DNA from: Nocardioides conyzicola
GTDB taxonomy: Bacteria; Actinomycetota; Actinomycetes; Propionibacteriales; Nocardioidaceae
Assembly: GCF_039543825.1 (NCBI RefSeq)
Contig: NZ_BAABKM010000002.1
Location: 404,133 to 468,132 of the forward strand
Direction: 5' to 3'
Length of the DNA stretch: 64,000 bases
The position numbers were made by a program, and so were the translations under genes. The notes under the pieces are model-generated. The model made no database searches. It had not been told where the DNA came from and was given only the letters and a program-made list of their open reading frames with translations. Shown here in pieces: positions 46,461 through 55,380 of this stretch (position 1 is the first letter of the stretch; the number at the start of each line of letters is the position of its first letter).

Positions 46461-47117
46461 TCAGCGCTGGGCGCCGGGCACGACGCTGCGCATCCGGTCG
46501 GGCTCGAAGCCGTGCCGCATGCCCCAGGCGACCGCCTGCGAACGCCGGGTGACCTCGACCTTGCGGTACGCCGTCCGGATGTAGGTCTTCACCGAGTTGA
46601 TCGACAGGTAGGTGCGATCGGCGATCTCCTGGTTGCTCAGGCCCTGGGTGATCAGCGCGAGCACCTCCGACTCGCGCGCGCTCAGCCCGAACTCACGACC
46701 CGGCCACTCGCCCGCGGCATCGCGCTCCGTCACCAGGACCTCGGAGGGCGTGACGGTCTCGCCCCGGTGCACCGCCTCGATGCCGGACACGACCTGCTCG
46801 GCGTCCGATCCCTTGGACAGGTAGCCGGTGGCCCCGCGCTCGATCGCCTTGCGGACCAGCTCGTCGTCGACGTTCCACGAGAAGATCACCACGCGAGCGT
46901 TCCCGCCGCGCACCAGGTCGTCGAGGTCGACGCCATCGCCCTGCACCGCCGCGAACGTGTCGTAGAGGATCACGTCGACGTCACTGATCACGGGCAGGCT
47001 GGAGTCGAGCTCCACCACACGGACGCGTTCGCGGTACGGCGAGAGCATGGCGGCGACACCAGCGACCACGATCTCGTAGTCGTTGACGACTGCGATACGG
47101 ATCGGTCCTGACGGCAT
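46461..47117 (-). CDS. LuxR/NarL-type response regulator with atypical receiver
   Basis: The 218-residue protein has a receiver-like domain (about 6-125) and a LuxR helix-turn-helix (LSARESEVLALITQGLSNQEIADRTYLSINSVKTYI). In the receiver the acidic pair is V-N-D-Y, with one Asp only. The candidate phospho-acceptor is in VILYDTFA, and the lysine in YLSKGSD is kept. Phosphorylation may therefore be weak or absent. No kinase is adjacent. It converges on the giant membrane protein with four bases between stops. Leaderless-type promoter. Confidence 0.9.
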   Translation of the reverse strand: MPSGPIRIAVVNDYEIVVAGVAAMLSPYRERVRVVELDSSLPVISDVDVILYDTFAAVQGDGVDLDDLVRGGNARVVIFSWNVDDELVRKAIERGATGYLSKGSDAEQVVSGIEAVHRGETVTPSEVLVTERDAAGEWPGREFGLSARESEVLALITQGLSNQEIADRTYLSINSVKTYIRTAYRKVEVTRRSQAVAWGMRHGFEPDRMRSVVPGAQR

Positions 47118-47123
47118 GTCGCA

Positions 47124-47129
47124 AGACTA
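47124..47129 (-). promoter_or_regulatory. Leaderless -10 element for the atypical response regulator
   Basis: TAGTCT on the minus strand, six bases before the ATG at 47117. Confidence 0.5.
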
Positions 47130-47187
47130 GTGCCCAGACACGCGCGCCAATCCCCGGATCGGCCCACGCAGGACGATACAAAGGACA

Positions 47188-47218
47188 TGGCCCCGCTTGG
47201 TATGAGCTCGCGGGGCCA
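47188..47218 (-). terminator. Hairpin after the deaminase gene
   Basis: TGGCCCCGC (47188-47196) pairs with GCGGGGCCA (47210-47218), a nine-base stem with a 13-base loop, four bases past the deaminase stop. There is no U tract, which is common for actinobacterial terminators. Confidence 0.6.
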
Positions 47219-47221
47219 CAA

Positions 47222-48244
47222 TCATTTCCCGGCGTACTCGTCGATCTCCCCGAGGATCCGGGACTTCACGTCCTCCTCGGCGAACGAGGCCCGTACGGCG
47301 GTCCGCGCCAGGTCGGCGACCCCGGTCTCGTCGAGACCGAGCAGGTCGGCCGCGATCTCGTACTCGCGGTTGAGCGTCGTGTTGAACATCGGCGGGTCGT
47401 CCGAGTTCACCGTGATGGTGACGCCGGCGTCGCGGAAGGCCCGGATCGGGTGCTCCTCGAGCCGCGCGACCGCCCGGGTCGCGATGTTGGACGACGGGCA
47501 GACCTCCAGCGGCACGCCGGTCTCGGCGAGGTGGGCCAGCAGCGCCGGGTCCTGGGCCGACGACGTGCCGTGGCCGATCCGCTCGGCGCCGAGCAGGCGC
47601 AGGGCGTGCCAGACGGTCTCCGGGCCGGTCGTCTCGCCGGCGTGCGGGACGCTGTGCAGCCCCGCAGCGCGGGCGGCGTCGAAGTGCGGCTGGAACTGCG
47701 GCCGCGGCACCCCGACCTCGGGCCCACCGAGGCCGAAGCCGACCAGCGCGTCCGGGCGGTGCTTGAGCGCGTACTCCAGCGTGGCGTCGGCCGCCGGCAG
47801 GCCCGACTCCCCCGGGATGTCGTAGATCCAGCGCAGCACCAGTCCGAAGTCCCGCTCGACGGCGATCCGCGCGTCCTCGATCGCCTCGGTGTACGCCTCG
47901 ATCGGCATGCCCAGCTCGTCGCTGTCCGGGCGCACCGACGTGTACGGCGTGCACGTGAGCTCGGCGTACCGCAGCCCCTGCTCGGTGGCCATCTCGCGAC
48001 CGACCTCGTGGGTCAGGTAGCGGATGTCCTCCGGCGTCCGGATCAGGCCGACGACGGCGAGGTAGACCTCGATGAAGTGCCCGAAGTCGCGGAACTCGAA
48101 GAAGCGGCGCAGCTCCTCCGGGTCGCTCGGCACCGAGCCGGGGTGCCTCTCGGCGAGCTCGGACACGATCCGGGGCGAGGCGGAGCCGACGTGGTGGACG
48201 TGCAGCTCCGCCTTGGGCAGGCGGGCGATGAAGTCGGACAGCAT
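47222..48244 (-). CDS. Adenosine deaminase family protein
   Basis: The 340-residue zinc hydrolase of the adenosine deaminase superfamily would deaminate adenosine or a related nucleoside. Metal and catalytic motifs are present: HVH in KAELHVHHVG, His-Ala-Gly-Glu (HAGETTG), RIGHGTS and VNSDDPPMF. H-H-V-G replaces the common H-L-D-G after the metal pair, hinting at another substrate. 6-Aminodeoxyfutalosine, in menaquinone synthesis, is one candidate in actinomycetes. No purine or menaquinone gene is adjacent. It precedes a hairpin and follows no operon partner. Confidence 0.85.
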   Translation of the reverse strand: MLSDFIARLPKAELHVHHVGSASPRIVSELAERHPGSVPSDPEELRRFFEFRDFGHFIEVYLAVVGLIRTPEDIRYLTHEVGREMATEQGLRYAELTCTPYTSVRPDSDELGMPIEAYTEAIEDARIAVERDFGLVLRWIYDIPGESGLPAADATLEYALKHRPDALVGFGLGGPEVGVPRPQFQPHFDAARAAGLHSVPHAGETTGPETVWHALRLLGAERIGHGTSSAQDPALLAHLAETGVPLEVCPSSNIATRAVARLEEHPIRAFRDAGVTITVNSDDPPMFNTTLNREYEIAADLLGLDETGVADLARTAVRASFAEEDVKSRILGEIDEYAGK

Positions 48245-48268
48245 CCGAGGATCTTCGCAGGTCCTCGC

Positions 48269-49015
48269 TCAGGACACCTTGTCGACGAGGTTGGCGGCCA
48301 GGTCCTTCATGTCCGTGTAGTCCGTGAAGACCTTGCCGTTGAGCAGCACCGTCGGAGTGCCCTGCACCCCGGCGTCGTCGGCGGCCTTGGTCGCCTTGGT
48401 GACCCAGGCGACGCCCTGGTCGGCCTCGATCGCCGAGCGTACGGCGGACTCGTCCGCCCCGGCCTCGACGGCGAGGTCGGCGAGCTCCGAGCTCTTCGGG
48501 AAGCTCGACGCGGTCTCCTCGGGCTGGTTCTCGAAGAGGAGGTCGTGGAACTTCTTGGTGATCTCGGGGGTGGACTTGTCCTTGACGATCGAGAAGGCGC
48601 TGGCCGACCGGACGGAGTAGCTCGACGCGTCGCCCCCGCCGAGCAGGTCGAACGGCCGGTACTCGACCTGGACCTTGCCGGCGTCGGCGAGCTCGGCCAG
48701 GTCGTTGCGCGACGCGGCCTCGAGCTGACCGCAGTAGGGGCAGAGGAAGTCCTCGTAGATCACGATCTTGTTGGGGGCGTCGTCGGGCCCGATGGTGACG
48801 CCGAACTGGCTGGTCGAGCTCGATGCGTCCGCGTTGACGTCGGTGGTGGTGTCGAGGGCGCGCTGCACGAAGAAGCCGGCCAGCACGATCACCAGGATCA
48901 CGCCGACGACTCCCCCGATCATCAGGTTGCGGCGGCGACGCTCCTCCCGCTCCTGAGCGGCGAGCGCGGCGGCGGCGCGGGCCGCGCGGTCGGTGTCACG
49001 GTTCTTCTTCGACAT
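48269..49015 (-). CDS. DsbA-family thioredoxin-fold protein, membrane anchored
   Basis: The 248-residue protein has a charged N-terminus, one transmembrane helix (about 31-52) and an extracytoplasmic DsbA-like domain. This carries the redox motif CPYC (in EDFLCPYCGQLE) and the cis-proline segment VQGTPTVLL. It would introduce or exchange disulfides in secreted proteins. Its ATG overlaps the stop of the MauE-type gene, which should supply redox equivalents across the membrane. Confidence 0.92.
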   Translation of the reverse strand: MSKKNRDTDRAARAAAALAAQEREERRRRNLMIGGVVGVILVIVLAGFFVQRALDTTTDVNADASSSTSQFGVTIGPDDAPNKIVIYEDFLCPYCGQLEAASRNDLAELADAGKVQVEYRPFDLLGGGDASSYSVRSASAFSIVKDKSTPEITKKFHDLLFENQPEETASSFPKSSELADLAVEAGADESAVRSAIEADQGVAWVTKATKAADDAGVQGTPTVLLNGKVFTDYTDMKDLAANLVDKVS

Positions 49016-49488
49016 CAGGATCCTTCGGACAGGGACGTACGGCGGAACAGGACGGAGTCCAGGGACAGCCTGGTGGACGGCAGCCAGGCGAGGACGAGGG
49101 ACGCGGCCAGCAGGCCGACGTCTCGGGCGATCTCCCACGGGTACTTGGCGGCCGCATCGGGGTCGATGCCACCGCCGCCGAAGCAGCCGCAGTCGATGGT
49201 GATGCCGCGCGCCCAGACCGAGGCGATGCCGATGATGAAGGCGACGAAGAGGACCGCGGAGATCACCGCGGCGCCGCGGGTCAGCAGGCCGATCACCAGC
49301 ATCACTCCGACGACGATCTCGACGACGGGGAGCAGCTGGCCGACCGGCGTCACCAGGCTCCCGGGAAGCAGCTGGTAGGCGCGGACGGCGGCGACGCTCT
49401 GCGCCGGGTCCGGCAGCTTGATGGCCGCCGCGAAGATCCAGACCCCTCCCACCACGAGGCGCAGCAGCAGGCCGACCCATTCCTTCAC
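49015..49488 (-). CDS. MauE/DoxX-type membrane protein
   Basis: The 157-residue product has four hydrophobic helices. A cysteine pair in DCGCFGGGG near residue 100 is typical of MauE-like proteins that pass electrons to thiol partners. Coupled by ATGA overlap to the DsbA-like gene downstream, it probably forms a two-component oxidising or reducing pathway for envelope thiols. GTG start; TAGGGT lies seven bases upstream. Confidence 0.88.
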   Translation of the reverse strand: MKEWVGLLLRLVVGGVWIFAAAIKLPDPAQSVAAVRAYQLLPGSLVTPVGQLLPVVEIVVGVMLVIGLLTRGAAVISAVLFVAFIIGIASVWARGITIDCGCFGGGGIDPDAAAKYPWEIARDVGLLAASLVLAWLPSTRLSLDSVLFRRTSLSEGS

Positions 49489-49560
49489 GCACCTGACCCT
49501 AGAGCCCCAGGCTGAGTCGGGACTGAGAGTGCCGAGCCCCTCCGCGTAAGGTGACGTCTC

Positions 49561-50217
49561 GTGAACGACCGACTCGTGTGGATCGACTGTGAGATGACCG
49601 GGCTCGACCTCGGCGCCGATGCGCTCATCGAGGTCGCGGCCCTGGTCACCGACTTCGACCTCAACGTGCTCGGCGAGGGCATCGACATCATCGTGAAGCC
49701 GCCTCCCGAGGCGATCGAGCAGATGAACGACTTCGTGCGCGACATGCACGAGAAGTCCGGCCTCTCCCGCGAGCTCGACCACGGCGTCACCCTCGAGGAG
49801 GCGGAGGAGCGGGTGCTCGCCTACATCAAGGAGCACTGCCCCGACGGAAGCCGGCCGCCGCTCGCGGGCAACACGGTCGCGACCGACCGGGCCTTCCTGG
49901 CCCGCGACATGCCGACGCTGGAGACCTTCCTGCACTACCGGATCGTCGACGTCTCGTCGATCAAGGAGCTCTCGCGGCGGTGGTTCCCCCGCGCCTACTT
50001 CCAGGCTCCGGCCAAGCGCGGCAACCACCGCGCCCTGGCCGACATCCAGGAGAGCATCGAGGAGCTGCGCTACTACCGCGAGGCCGTCTTCGTGCCCTCT
50101 CCGGGCCCGGAGAGCGAGGCCGCCCGCGCCATCGCGGCGCGCCACGGCGGGGCCCTCACCGGGCTGACCGGCGACGAGAGTCCGGCCGCCGAGGTCGATT
50201 CCACGAACGGCGAGTAG
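49561..50217 (+). CDS. orn: Oligoribonuclease
   Basis: The 218-residue DEDDh exonuclease degrades very short RNAs such as pGpG. All acids are visible: Asp and Glu in WIDCEMTGLD, Asp in TDRAFLARDMP, His in KRGNHRALAD and the final Asp in the same segment. The C-terminal 35 residues extend beyond the usual enzyme and look unstructured. GTG start with TAAGGT eight bases upstream. It is followed by tRNA-His. Confidence 0.95.
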   Translation: MNDRLVWIDCEMTGLDLGADALIEVAALVTDFDLNVLGEGIDIIVKPPPEAIEQMNDFVRDMHEKSGLSRELDHGVTLEEAEERVLAYIKEHCPDGSRPPLAGNTVATDRAFLARDMPTLETFLHYRIVDVSSIKELSRRWFPRAYFQAPAKRGNHRALADIQESIEELRYYREAVFVPSPGPESEAARAIAARHGGALTGLTGDESPAAEVDSTNGE

Positions 50218-50257
50218 TTCCCCTACACTTTCTCCTCGGTCCTCCGGGACCGACCTG

Positions 50258-50333
50258 GTGGGTATAGCTCAGCTGGTAGAGCGCCGCCTTGTGGTGGCGG
50301 ATGTCGCGGGTTCGAGTCCCGTTACTCACCCCA
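50258..50333 (+). tRNA. tRNA-His (anticodon GTG)
   Basis: Acceptor GTGGGTA pairs with TACTCAC (one G-T pair). Anticodon loop TTGTGGT with GTG at 50291-50293; T arm GCGGG/CCCGT; discriminator C; encoded CCA. The extra 5' G needed in tRNA-His can be taken from G50257. Confidence 0.96.
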
Positions 50334-50340
50334 GCCTGAA

Positions 50341-50378
50341 GGCCCTCTGGCTCGCGAGAAGCGAGCCAGAGGGCCTTT
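50341..50378 (+). terminator. Strong bidirectional hairpin after tRNA-His
   Basis: A perfect 15-bp stem, GGCCCTCTGGCTCGC (50341-50355) with its complement (50361-50375), five-base loop, then TTTCT. It ends the tRNA transcript and, read backwards, also faces the small minus-strand gene at 50386. Confidence 0.9.
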
Positions 50379-50385
50379 CTGCTGC

Positions 50386-50538
50386 TCAGCGGACGAAGGA
50401 CGTGACGACGTCGCCGTTCTGCGGGTCGATGGAGGTGTCGTCACCCAGGAGGCTGCCCACCAGGAACATCACCCCGAGGACGACGAGGATGCCGAGCACG
50501 ACGAGGAGGAGCGAGCGGCGATTGCGGATAGCGGACAT
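50386..50538 (-). CDS. 50-residue membrane protein
   Basis: The short product has a basic N-terminus (MSAIRNRRS), one hydrophobic helix (residues 10-33, LLLVVLGILVVLGVMFLVG) and an acidic tail ending in VVTSFVR. No good ribosome binding site precedes the ATG at 50538, and an upstream in-frame ATG exists at 50574. It ends eight bases from the tRNA-His terminator. Divergent from the MarR-GNAT gene. Family not recognised. Confidence 0.55.
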   Translation of the reverse strand: MSAIRNRRSLLLVVLGILVVLGVMFLVGSLLGDDTSIDPQNGDVVTSFVR

Positions 50539-50596
50539 GTCTGGTCGGTACCCGGCGCTGGTCCGGAGATGCAACGCACCTGGCGCTCCCGTTATC

Positions 50597-50614
50597 CTCT
50601 GACTAAGGTCAGAG
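50597..50614. promoter_or_regulatory. Operator overlapping the leaderless promoter of the MarR-GNAT gene
   Basis: A perfect inverted repeat, CTCTGAC-TAAG-GTCAGAG, covers the putative -10 hexamer TAAGGT (50604-50609) and ends one base before the ATG at 50616. A protein bound here would block the polymerase completely, which fits autorepression by the encoded MarR domain. Confidence 0.7.
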
Positions 50615-50615
50615 A

Positions 50616-51482
50616 ATGCCGTCTCCCGAGACCGACACCCTGCGCCGCTTCAACCGGACGTACACGCAGCGCATCGGCGCCCTGGAGGAGTCGTTCCTCG
50701 GCACGGGCCGGCCGCTCGGCGTGTCCCGGTTGCTCTTCGAGATCGGGCCCGACGGCGCCGGCGTACGCGAGCTGCGCGAGCGTCTGGGCATCGACTCCGG
50801 CTACCTGACCCGCCTGCTGCGACGGCTCGACGACGACGGCCTGGTCGACCTCTCCCCCGACCCGGACGACCGACGGCGCCGGGTGGCGACCCTGACGGCT
50901 GCCGGTCGGCGCGCCCGGCGCCAGCTCGACGACCGGTCCGAGGAGCTCGCCCAACGGCTGGTGGCGCCGCTGACCGACCGGCAGCGGGCCCGACTGGTCG
51001 ACGCCCTGGCCACCGCCGACCTGCTCGTGCGCGCGGCCACGATCCGGCTGCGCGAGGTCGAGCCGACCGACCCGGCCGCCATCGACGCCGCCGGGCGCTA
51101 CTTCGCGGAGCTGGACCGCCGGTTCCCGGGCGGGTTCGACCCCGGCGAGCCCGACCACGCGGGCACGTTCCTGCTCGCGACAAGCGACGGTCGTCCGGTG
51201 GCGTACGGCGGCGTCCGCGCACTGTCGGCGGACACCGGCGAGATCAAGCGGATGTGGGTCCACGAGGACTGGCGCGGCGCCGGCCTCGGCTCGCGGATGC
51301 TCCGGGAGCTCGAGGCGCTGGCCGCTCGGCTCGGCCACCGACGGGTCGTCCTCGACACCAACGGCACGCTGACGGAGGCGATCGCGATGTACGGCCGCGC
51401 CGGCTACCGGCCGATCGAGCGCTACAACGACAACCCGTACGCCGAGGCGTTCTTCGCGAAGGACCTAGTCAGCGGGGGCTAG
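50616..51482 (+). CDS. MarR-GNAT fusion: regulator with acetyltransferase domain
   Basis: The 288-residue protein combines a MarR winged helix (residues about 30-140; LRERLGIDSGYLTRLLRRLDDDGLVD, then DPDDRRRRVATLT) with a GNAT acetyltransferase (about 150-288; MWVHEDWRGAGLGSRMLRELEAL, the acetyl-CoA loop R-G-A-G-L-G, and AIAMYGRAGYRPIE). It may acetylate a small molecule and sense it. The ATG sits directly beside the palindromic operator. The last 18 bp overlap the convergent histidine kinase. Confidence 0.92.
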   Translation: MPSPETDTLRRFNRTYTQRIGALEESFLGTGRPLGVSRLLFEIGPDGAGVRELRERLGIDSGYLTRLLRRLDDDGLVDLSPDPDDRRRRVATLTAAGRRARRQLDDRSEELAQRLVAPLTDRQRARLVDALATADLLVRAATIRLREVEPTDPAAIDAAGRYFAELDRRFPGGFDPGEPDHAGTFLLATSDGRPVAYGGVRALSADTGEIKRMWVHEDWRGAGLGSRMLRELEALAARLGHRRVVLDTNGTLTEAIAMYGRAGYRPIERYNDNPYAEAFFAKDLVSGG

Positions 51483-53489
51483 CACCGGCAGCACCACGGT
51501 GAAGGTCGTGCCCTCGCCCTGCTCGGACTCCACCGACATCGAGCCACCGTGCTGCTCGACGATCGCGTGCGCGATGGACAGCCCCAGGCCGCTGCCCGGG
51601 ATCGCGCGCTCCTGCGCGAGCGACGAGCGGAAGAACCGCGTGAACAGCTGCTCCTGCTCCTGCCGCGGGATGCCGATCCCGGTGTCGGCGACCTCGAGCA
51701 CGACCGACTCGGGGCCGACCCTGAGCCGTACGTCGACCCGCCCACCCTCGGGCGTGAACTTCACGGCGTTGCCGACCAGGTTGATCACGACGCGCTCGAG
51801 CATGTCCCGGTCGCCGAGGAACGGCACCGGGTCGTCGGGGAGGTCCACCTCGAGCTGGAGGGACCGGCGTTCGAGCGAGGGCGCGACGACCGCGCACGCG
51901 GCCGAGACGATCTTGCGCAGGTCGACGATCCGGTCGACCATGCCGAGCCCGCCGTCCTGGATGCGCGACAGGGTGAGGAGGTCGTCGATGAGGGACAGCA
52001 GCCGGGAGCTGTTGGTCGAGACGCGCCGTACGGCGTCGAGCTGCTCGGGCCCGAGCTGCCCGTAGGCACCCTCCTGGAGCATCTCGATGTAGCCCAGGAT
52101 GCTGGTGATCGGGGTGCGCAGCTCGTGGCTGACGCTGGACACGAAGGCGTCCTTGACCCGGTCGACCTCGCGCAGCCGCTCGACCGCCTTCCGCTCGGTG
52201 TCGAGGGCCTCGACCAGGCGGTTCTCCGCCTCGACCCGCTCGGTGATGTCCTCGGACGTGCTGACGTAGCCGATGATCGCGCCGCGGTCGTCGACGATCC
52301 GGCTGAGCGACATCGAGTGGCTGCGCTCCTCGCCGTCCTTGCGGACGAACTTCATGTCGCTCGGCCCCTGGCCCATGATGGCCGTCGCGACGTGCGAGAA
52401 GTCGTCGTCGACCCCCAGCTCGGCGGCCTTCTCGGCGATCCCCTCGTCGCTGTGCAGCATCCGGGTCAGCTGGCCCTGCACCTCGTCGGAGGAGTAGCCC
52501 AGCAGCCGCTCGGCCCCGGGGTTGAACAACGTGATCCGGCCGAGCTCGTCGGTGCCGATGATGGCGACGCCGGTGGTGCCGCGGACGATGTTCTGCACCT
52601 TGTCGCGCTCGGCGGCGACCTGGCGGGCGTTCTCGAGCTGCTCGCCGACGCTCAGCACGAACGGCACCACGACGAGGGCGCAGTCGATGATGAAGATCGA
52701 GAGCAGGATCCCCTGCACGTCCGCCGGCAGCCCGTAGCGATCGTCGACGTGGGCGAAGGGACCGTGGCCACGCGTGGTCAGCGCGATCGCGAACCCCAGC
52801 ACCACGAAGAGCTGGGCGATCGACTCGTACGCACCGCTGCGCAGCGCCCCCCACGCGAGCACCGGCATGATCATGAAGACCAGCGCCGGGAAGTCGTTGA
52901 GCAGGAAGACCACCGGGCTGACCGTCAGGATCAGCGCCCACTGGGCGGACCGCTCGATGGTCGGTGCCAGCCCGCGATGCGGGCGCATCTTGCAGAAGAA
53001 CGGCGTGACCGACAGCTGCGACGCGAGGCTCGACGCGCCGATCGCGAGACCCATCAGCCAGGGATTGCCCCATCCGGTCGCAAAGCTGGTGATCACCGCC
53101 GCCACGGCGACCACGGCGTGACCGATGGTGGCCGAGCCGATGTAACGGCCGAGGTCGGCGTTCGTGTAGAGCATCGGGCGGGTCCGGACCCCACCGGTCA
53201 GGATCCACCAGACCGTCCAGCTCTCGGCCGTGAGTCCGAGGGCGAGGCCGAACGCGACGCCCACCGGCCGGTCGGTCCAGATCGTGCCGAACGCGACCAG
53301 GAAGACCAGTGCGAGCACGACGGGGGTCGGGGGGCGCCTCGACACCAGGAGCGTCGAGGACGCGAGCGCGGCCGGCCAGATGCCGATCGCGTCACCGCCG
53401 TTGGGGGCGCCGTACACGGCGAGCAGGCCGAAGACCGCTGTGAGCGCGACCATGCCGAGGGCGGGCAACATCGACGGTTTACCCTCCAC
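51465..53489 (-). CDS. Sensor histidine kinase with multi-pass sensor and PAS domain
   Basis: This kinase of about 674 residues has an N-terminal MASE1-like membrane region of about eight helices (to about residue 285). A PAS domain follows (GVAIIGTDELGRITLFNPGAERLLGY) with a PAC segment. HisKA has the phospho-His in SSVSHELRTPITSILGYI, and the HATPase has VINLVGNAVKFTPEGG, DTGIGIPRQE and GSGLGLSIAHAI. GTG at 53489 has GGAGG five bases upstream; an ATG at 53471 is an alternative. No response regulator is adjacent, making it an orphan kinase. Confidence 0.92.
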   Translation of the reverse strand: MEGKPSMLPALGMVALTAVFGLLAVYGAPNGGDAIGIWPAALASSTLLVSRRPPTPVVLALVFLVAFGTIWTDRPVGVAFGLALGLTAESWTVWWILTGGVRTRPMLYTNADLGRYIGSATIGHAVVAVAAVITSFATGWGNPWLMGLAIGASSLASQLSVTPFFCKMRPHRGLAPTIERSAQWALILTVSPVVFLLNDFPALVFMIMPVLAWGALRSGAYESIAQLFVVLGFAIALTTRGHGPFAHVDDRYGLPADVQGILLSIFIIDCALVVVPFVLSVGEQLENARQVAAERDKVQNIVRGTTGVAIIGTDELGRITLFNPGAERLLGYSSDEVQGQLTRMLHSDEGIAEKAAELGVDDDFSHVATAIMGQGPSDMKFVRKDGEERSHSMSLSRIVDDRGAIIGYVSTSEDITERVEAENRLVEALDTERKAVERLREVDRVKDAFVSSVSHELRTPITSILGYIEMLQEGAYGQLGPEQLDAVRRVSTNSSRLLSLIDDLLTLSRIQDGGLGMVDRIVDLRKIVSAACAVVAPSLERRSLQLEVDLPDDPVPFLGDRDMLERVVINLVGNAVKFTPEGGRVDVRLRVGPESVVLEVADTGIGIPRQEQEQLFTRFFRSSLAQERAIPGSGLGLSIAHAIVEQHGGSMSVESEQGEGTTFTVVLPVLAPAD

Positions 53490-53599
53490 GCCCACCTCCC
53501 GAGCGGTCTGCCCCTCACGACACGGTCGGCTCATCCTCTCGTGAGTCGGGCAGTCTGGCATGCGACTTGCCGGTACCTAGAGGGTGAGGTGCCGTGCCT

Positions 53600-53605
53600 T
53601 AAGTT
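53600..53605 (+). promoter_or_regulatory. Leaderless -10 element for the FAD oxidoreductase
   Basis: TAAGTT, then six bases, then the ATG at 53612. Confidence 0.5.
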
Positions 53606-53611
53606 GATCGG

Positions 53612-55183
53612 ATGACCCCGGAGCGCACGACGTACGACGTCATCGTGGTCGGCGGTGGCCACAACGGCCTCGTCGCCGCCGCCTACCTTGCCCGGGCCGG
53701 GCTCTCGGTGCTGGTGCTGGAGCGCCTCGACCACACCGGAGGCGCCGCGGTGTCCGCACCGGCGTTCCCCGGCCACCCGGCCCGCCTGTCGCGCTACTCC
53801 TACCTGGTCTCGCTGCTGCCCCAGCAGCTGGTGGACGACCTGGGTCTCGAGCTGCGGCTCGCGTCCCGGTCGGTGGCGTCGTACACCCCGACCCTGCGCG
53901 GGGGGCGTGCCGGCGGCCTGCTGGTCGAGCGGCCGGAGGGTCCGCGCACGGAGGCCTCGTTCCGCGAGCTGACCGGAGGCGACGACGAGTTCGCCGCCTG
54001 GCAGCGCTTCTACGGCGAGGTCGCCGGCCTGGCCGAGGTGGTCGCGCCGACGCTGCTCCAGCCGCTCCCGCTCGAGCGGGAGATCCGCGAGCGTGTCGAT
54101 GCCGACCTGTGGCGCGACATCGTCACCAACCCGCTCGGCCAGACCATCGAGGCGCGCTTCACCGACGACACGGTCCGAGGTGTGGTGGCGACCGACGCCC
54201 TCATCGGCACCTTCGCGTCGATGAACGACCCGTCGCTGCTGCAGAACCGCTGCTTCCTCTACCACCTGATCGGCAACGGCACCGGCGAGTGGCGGGTGCC
54301 GATCGGCGGGATGGGCGCCGTCACGGACGCGCTCGCCCGCGCGGCGACCGAGGCCGGGGCCGAGATCCTCACGTCGGCCGGCGTCAGCCACATCGACGCC
54401 TCCGACGACTCGGCGGAGGTCACCTGGGACGACGCGTCGGGCACCCACCGGGCGAGCGCCAGGTGCGTGCTCGCCAACGTCGCTCCGTGGGTGCTCCGCA
54501 TCCTGCTCGGTGGCCCCGAGGACGCCGAGTCGAAGCCGGTCGGCTCCCAGCTGAAGATCAACATGCTGCTCGACCACCTCCCGCAGCTCCGCTCGGGTCT
54601 CGACCCCGCGGTCGCCTTCGCCGGCACCCTCCACCTCGAGGAGGACTACAGCCAGCTGGCCGAGGCGTACGACGACGCCGCCAACCACCACGTCCCGCGG
54701 GTGCTGCCCGGCGAGATCTACTGCCACTCCCTCACCGACCCGTCGATCCTCGGCGACGCGAAGCCGGGCACCCACACCCTGACCTACTTCGGCGTCCACA
54801 CCCCGGCGACGCTCTTCGACCGCGACCCCGAGGGGGCCAAGCGCATGGCCGTCGCCCGGGCGCTCGAATCGCTCAACCTGCACCTCGCCGAGCCGATCGA
54901 GTCCTGTCTCGCCACCGACTCCGACGGCCGGCCCTGCCTGGAGGCGAAGATCCCGCAGGACATCGAGCGCGACCTGGCGATGCCCGGTGGCCACATCTTC
55001 CACGGCGACCTCGAGTGGCCCTGGGCCCCCAACCGCGCCCGCCTGGACACCCCCGCGCAGCAGTGGGGCGTCCAGACCGACGTCGGCTCGGTCCTCGTCT
55101 GCGGCTCCGGATCCCGTCGCGGCGGCGCCGTCTCGGGCCTCGGCGGGCACAGCGCCGCCCAGGCCGTGCTGGCCTCGCTCTGA
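53612..55183 (+). CDS. FAD-dependent oxidoreductase, phytoene-desaturase-like
   Basis: The 523-residue flavoprotein has the N-terminal dinucleotide motif DVIVVGGGHNGLVAAAYLARAGLSV with ERLDHTGGAA. It has an internal substrate domain and the C-terminal FAD closure VLVCGSGSRRGGAVSGLGGHSAA. It resembles the PYROXD2/CrtI-like group, whose bacterial members have no assigned substrate. No carotenoid genes are adjacent, so a desaturase role in pigment synthesis is not supported. Confidence 0.85.
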   Translation: MTPERTTYDVIVVGGGHNGLVAAAYLARAGLSVLVLERLDHTGGAAVSAPAFPGHPARLSRYSYLVSLLPQQLVDDLGLELRLASRSVASYTPTLRGGRAGGLLVERPEGPRTEASFRELTGGDDEFAAWQRFYGEVAGLAEVVAPTLLQPLPLEREIRERVDADLWRDIVTNPLGQTIEARFTDDTVRGVVATDALIGTFASMNDPSLLQNRCFLYHLIGNGTGEWRVPIGGMGAVTDALARAATEAGAEILTSAGVSHIDASDDSAEVTWDDASGTHRASARCVLANVAPWVLRILLGGPEDAESKPVGSQLKINMLLDHLPQLRSGLDPAVAFAGTLHLEEDYSQLAEAYDDAANHHVPRVLPGEIYCHSLTDPSILGDAKPGTHTLTYFGVHTPATLFDRDPEGAKRMAVARALESLNLHLAEPIESCLATDSDGRPCLEAKIPQDIERDLAMPGGHIFHGDLEWPWAPNRARLDTPAQQWGVQTDVGSVLVCGSGSRRGGAVSGLGGHSAAQAVLASL

Positions 55184-55246
55184 CCGGCGCCCCTCGATTT
55201 TTCTCGATGGACCCCCGCTGGTATCGTTCATGTCGCTTCACCACGC

Positions 55247-55322
<76 letters not shown>

Positions 55323-55329
55323 CCACCCA

Positions 55330-55365
55330 CGAAGGGCCGGGAACCACCAGGTTCCCGGCCCTTCG
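55330..55365 (+). terminator. Strong bidirectional hairpin after tRNA-Lys
   Basis: CGAAGGGCCGGGAACC (55330-55345) pairs perfectly with GGTTCCCGGCCCTTCG (55350-55365) around a four-base loop. It serves tRNA-Lys and the convergent transglutaminase-like gene, which ends at 55381. Confidence 0.9.
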
Positions 55366-55380
55366 TGCGTTCCGACGGAC

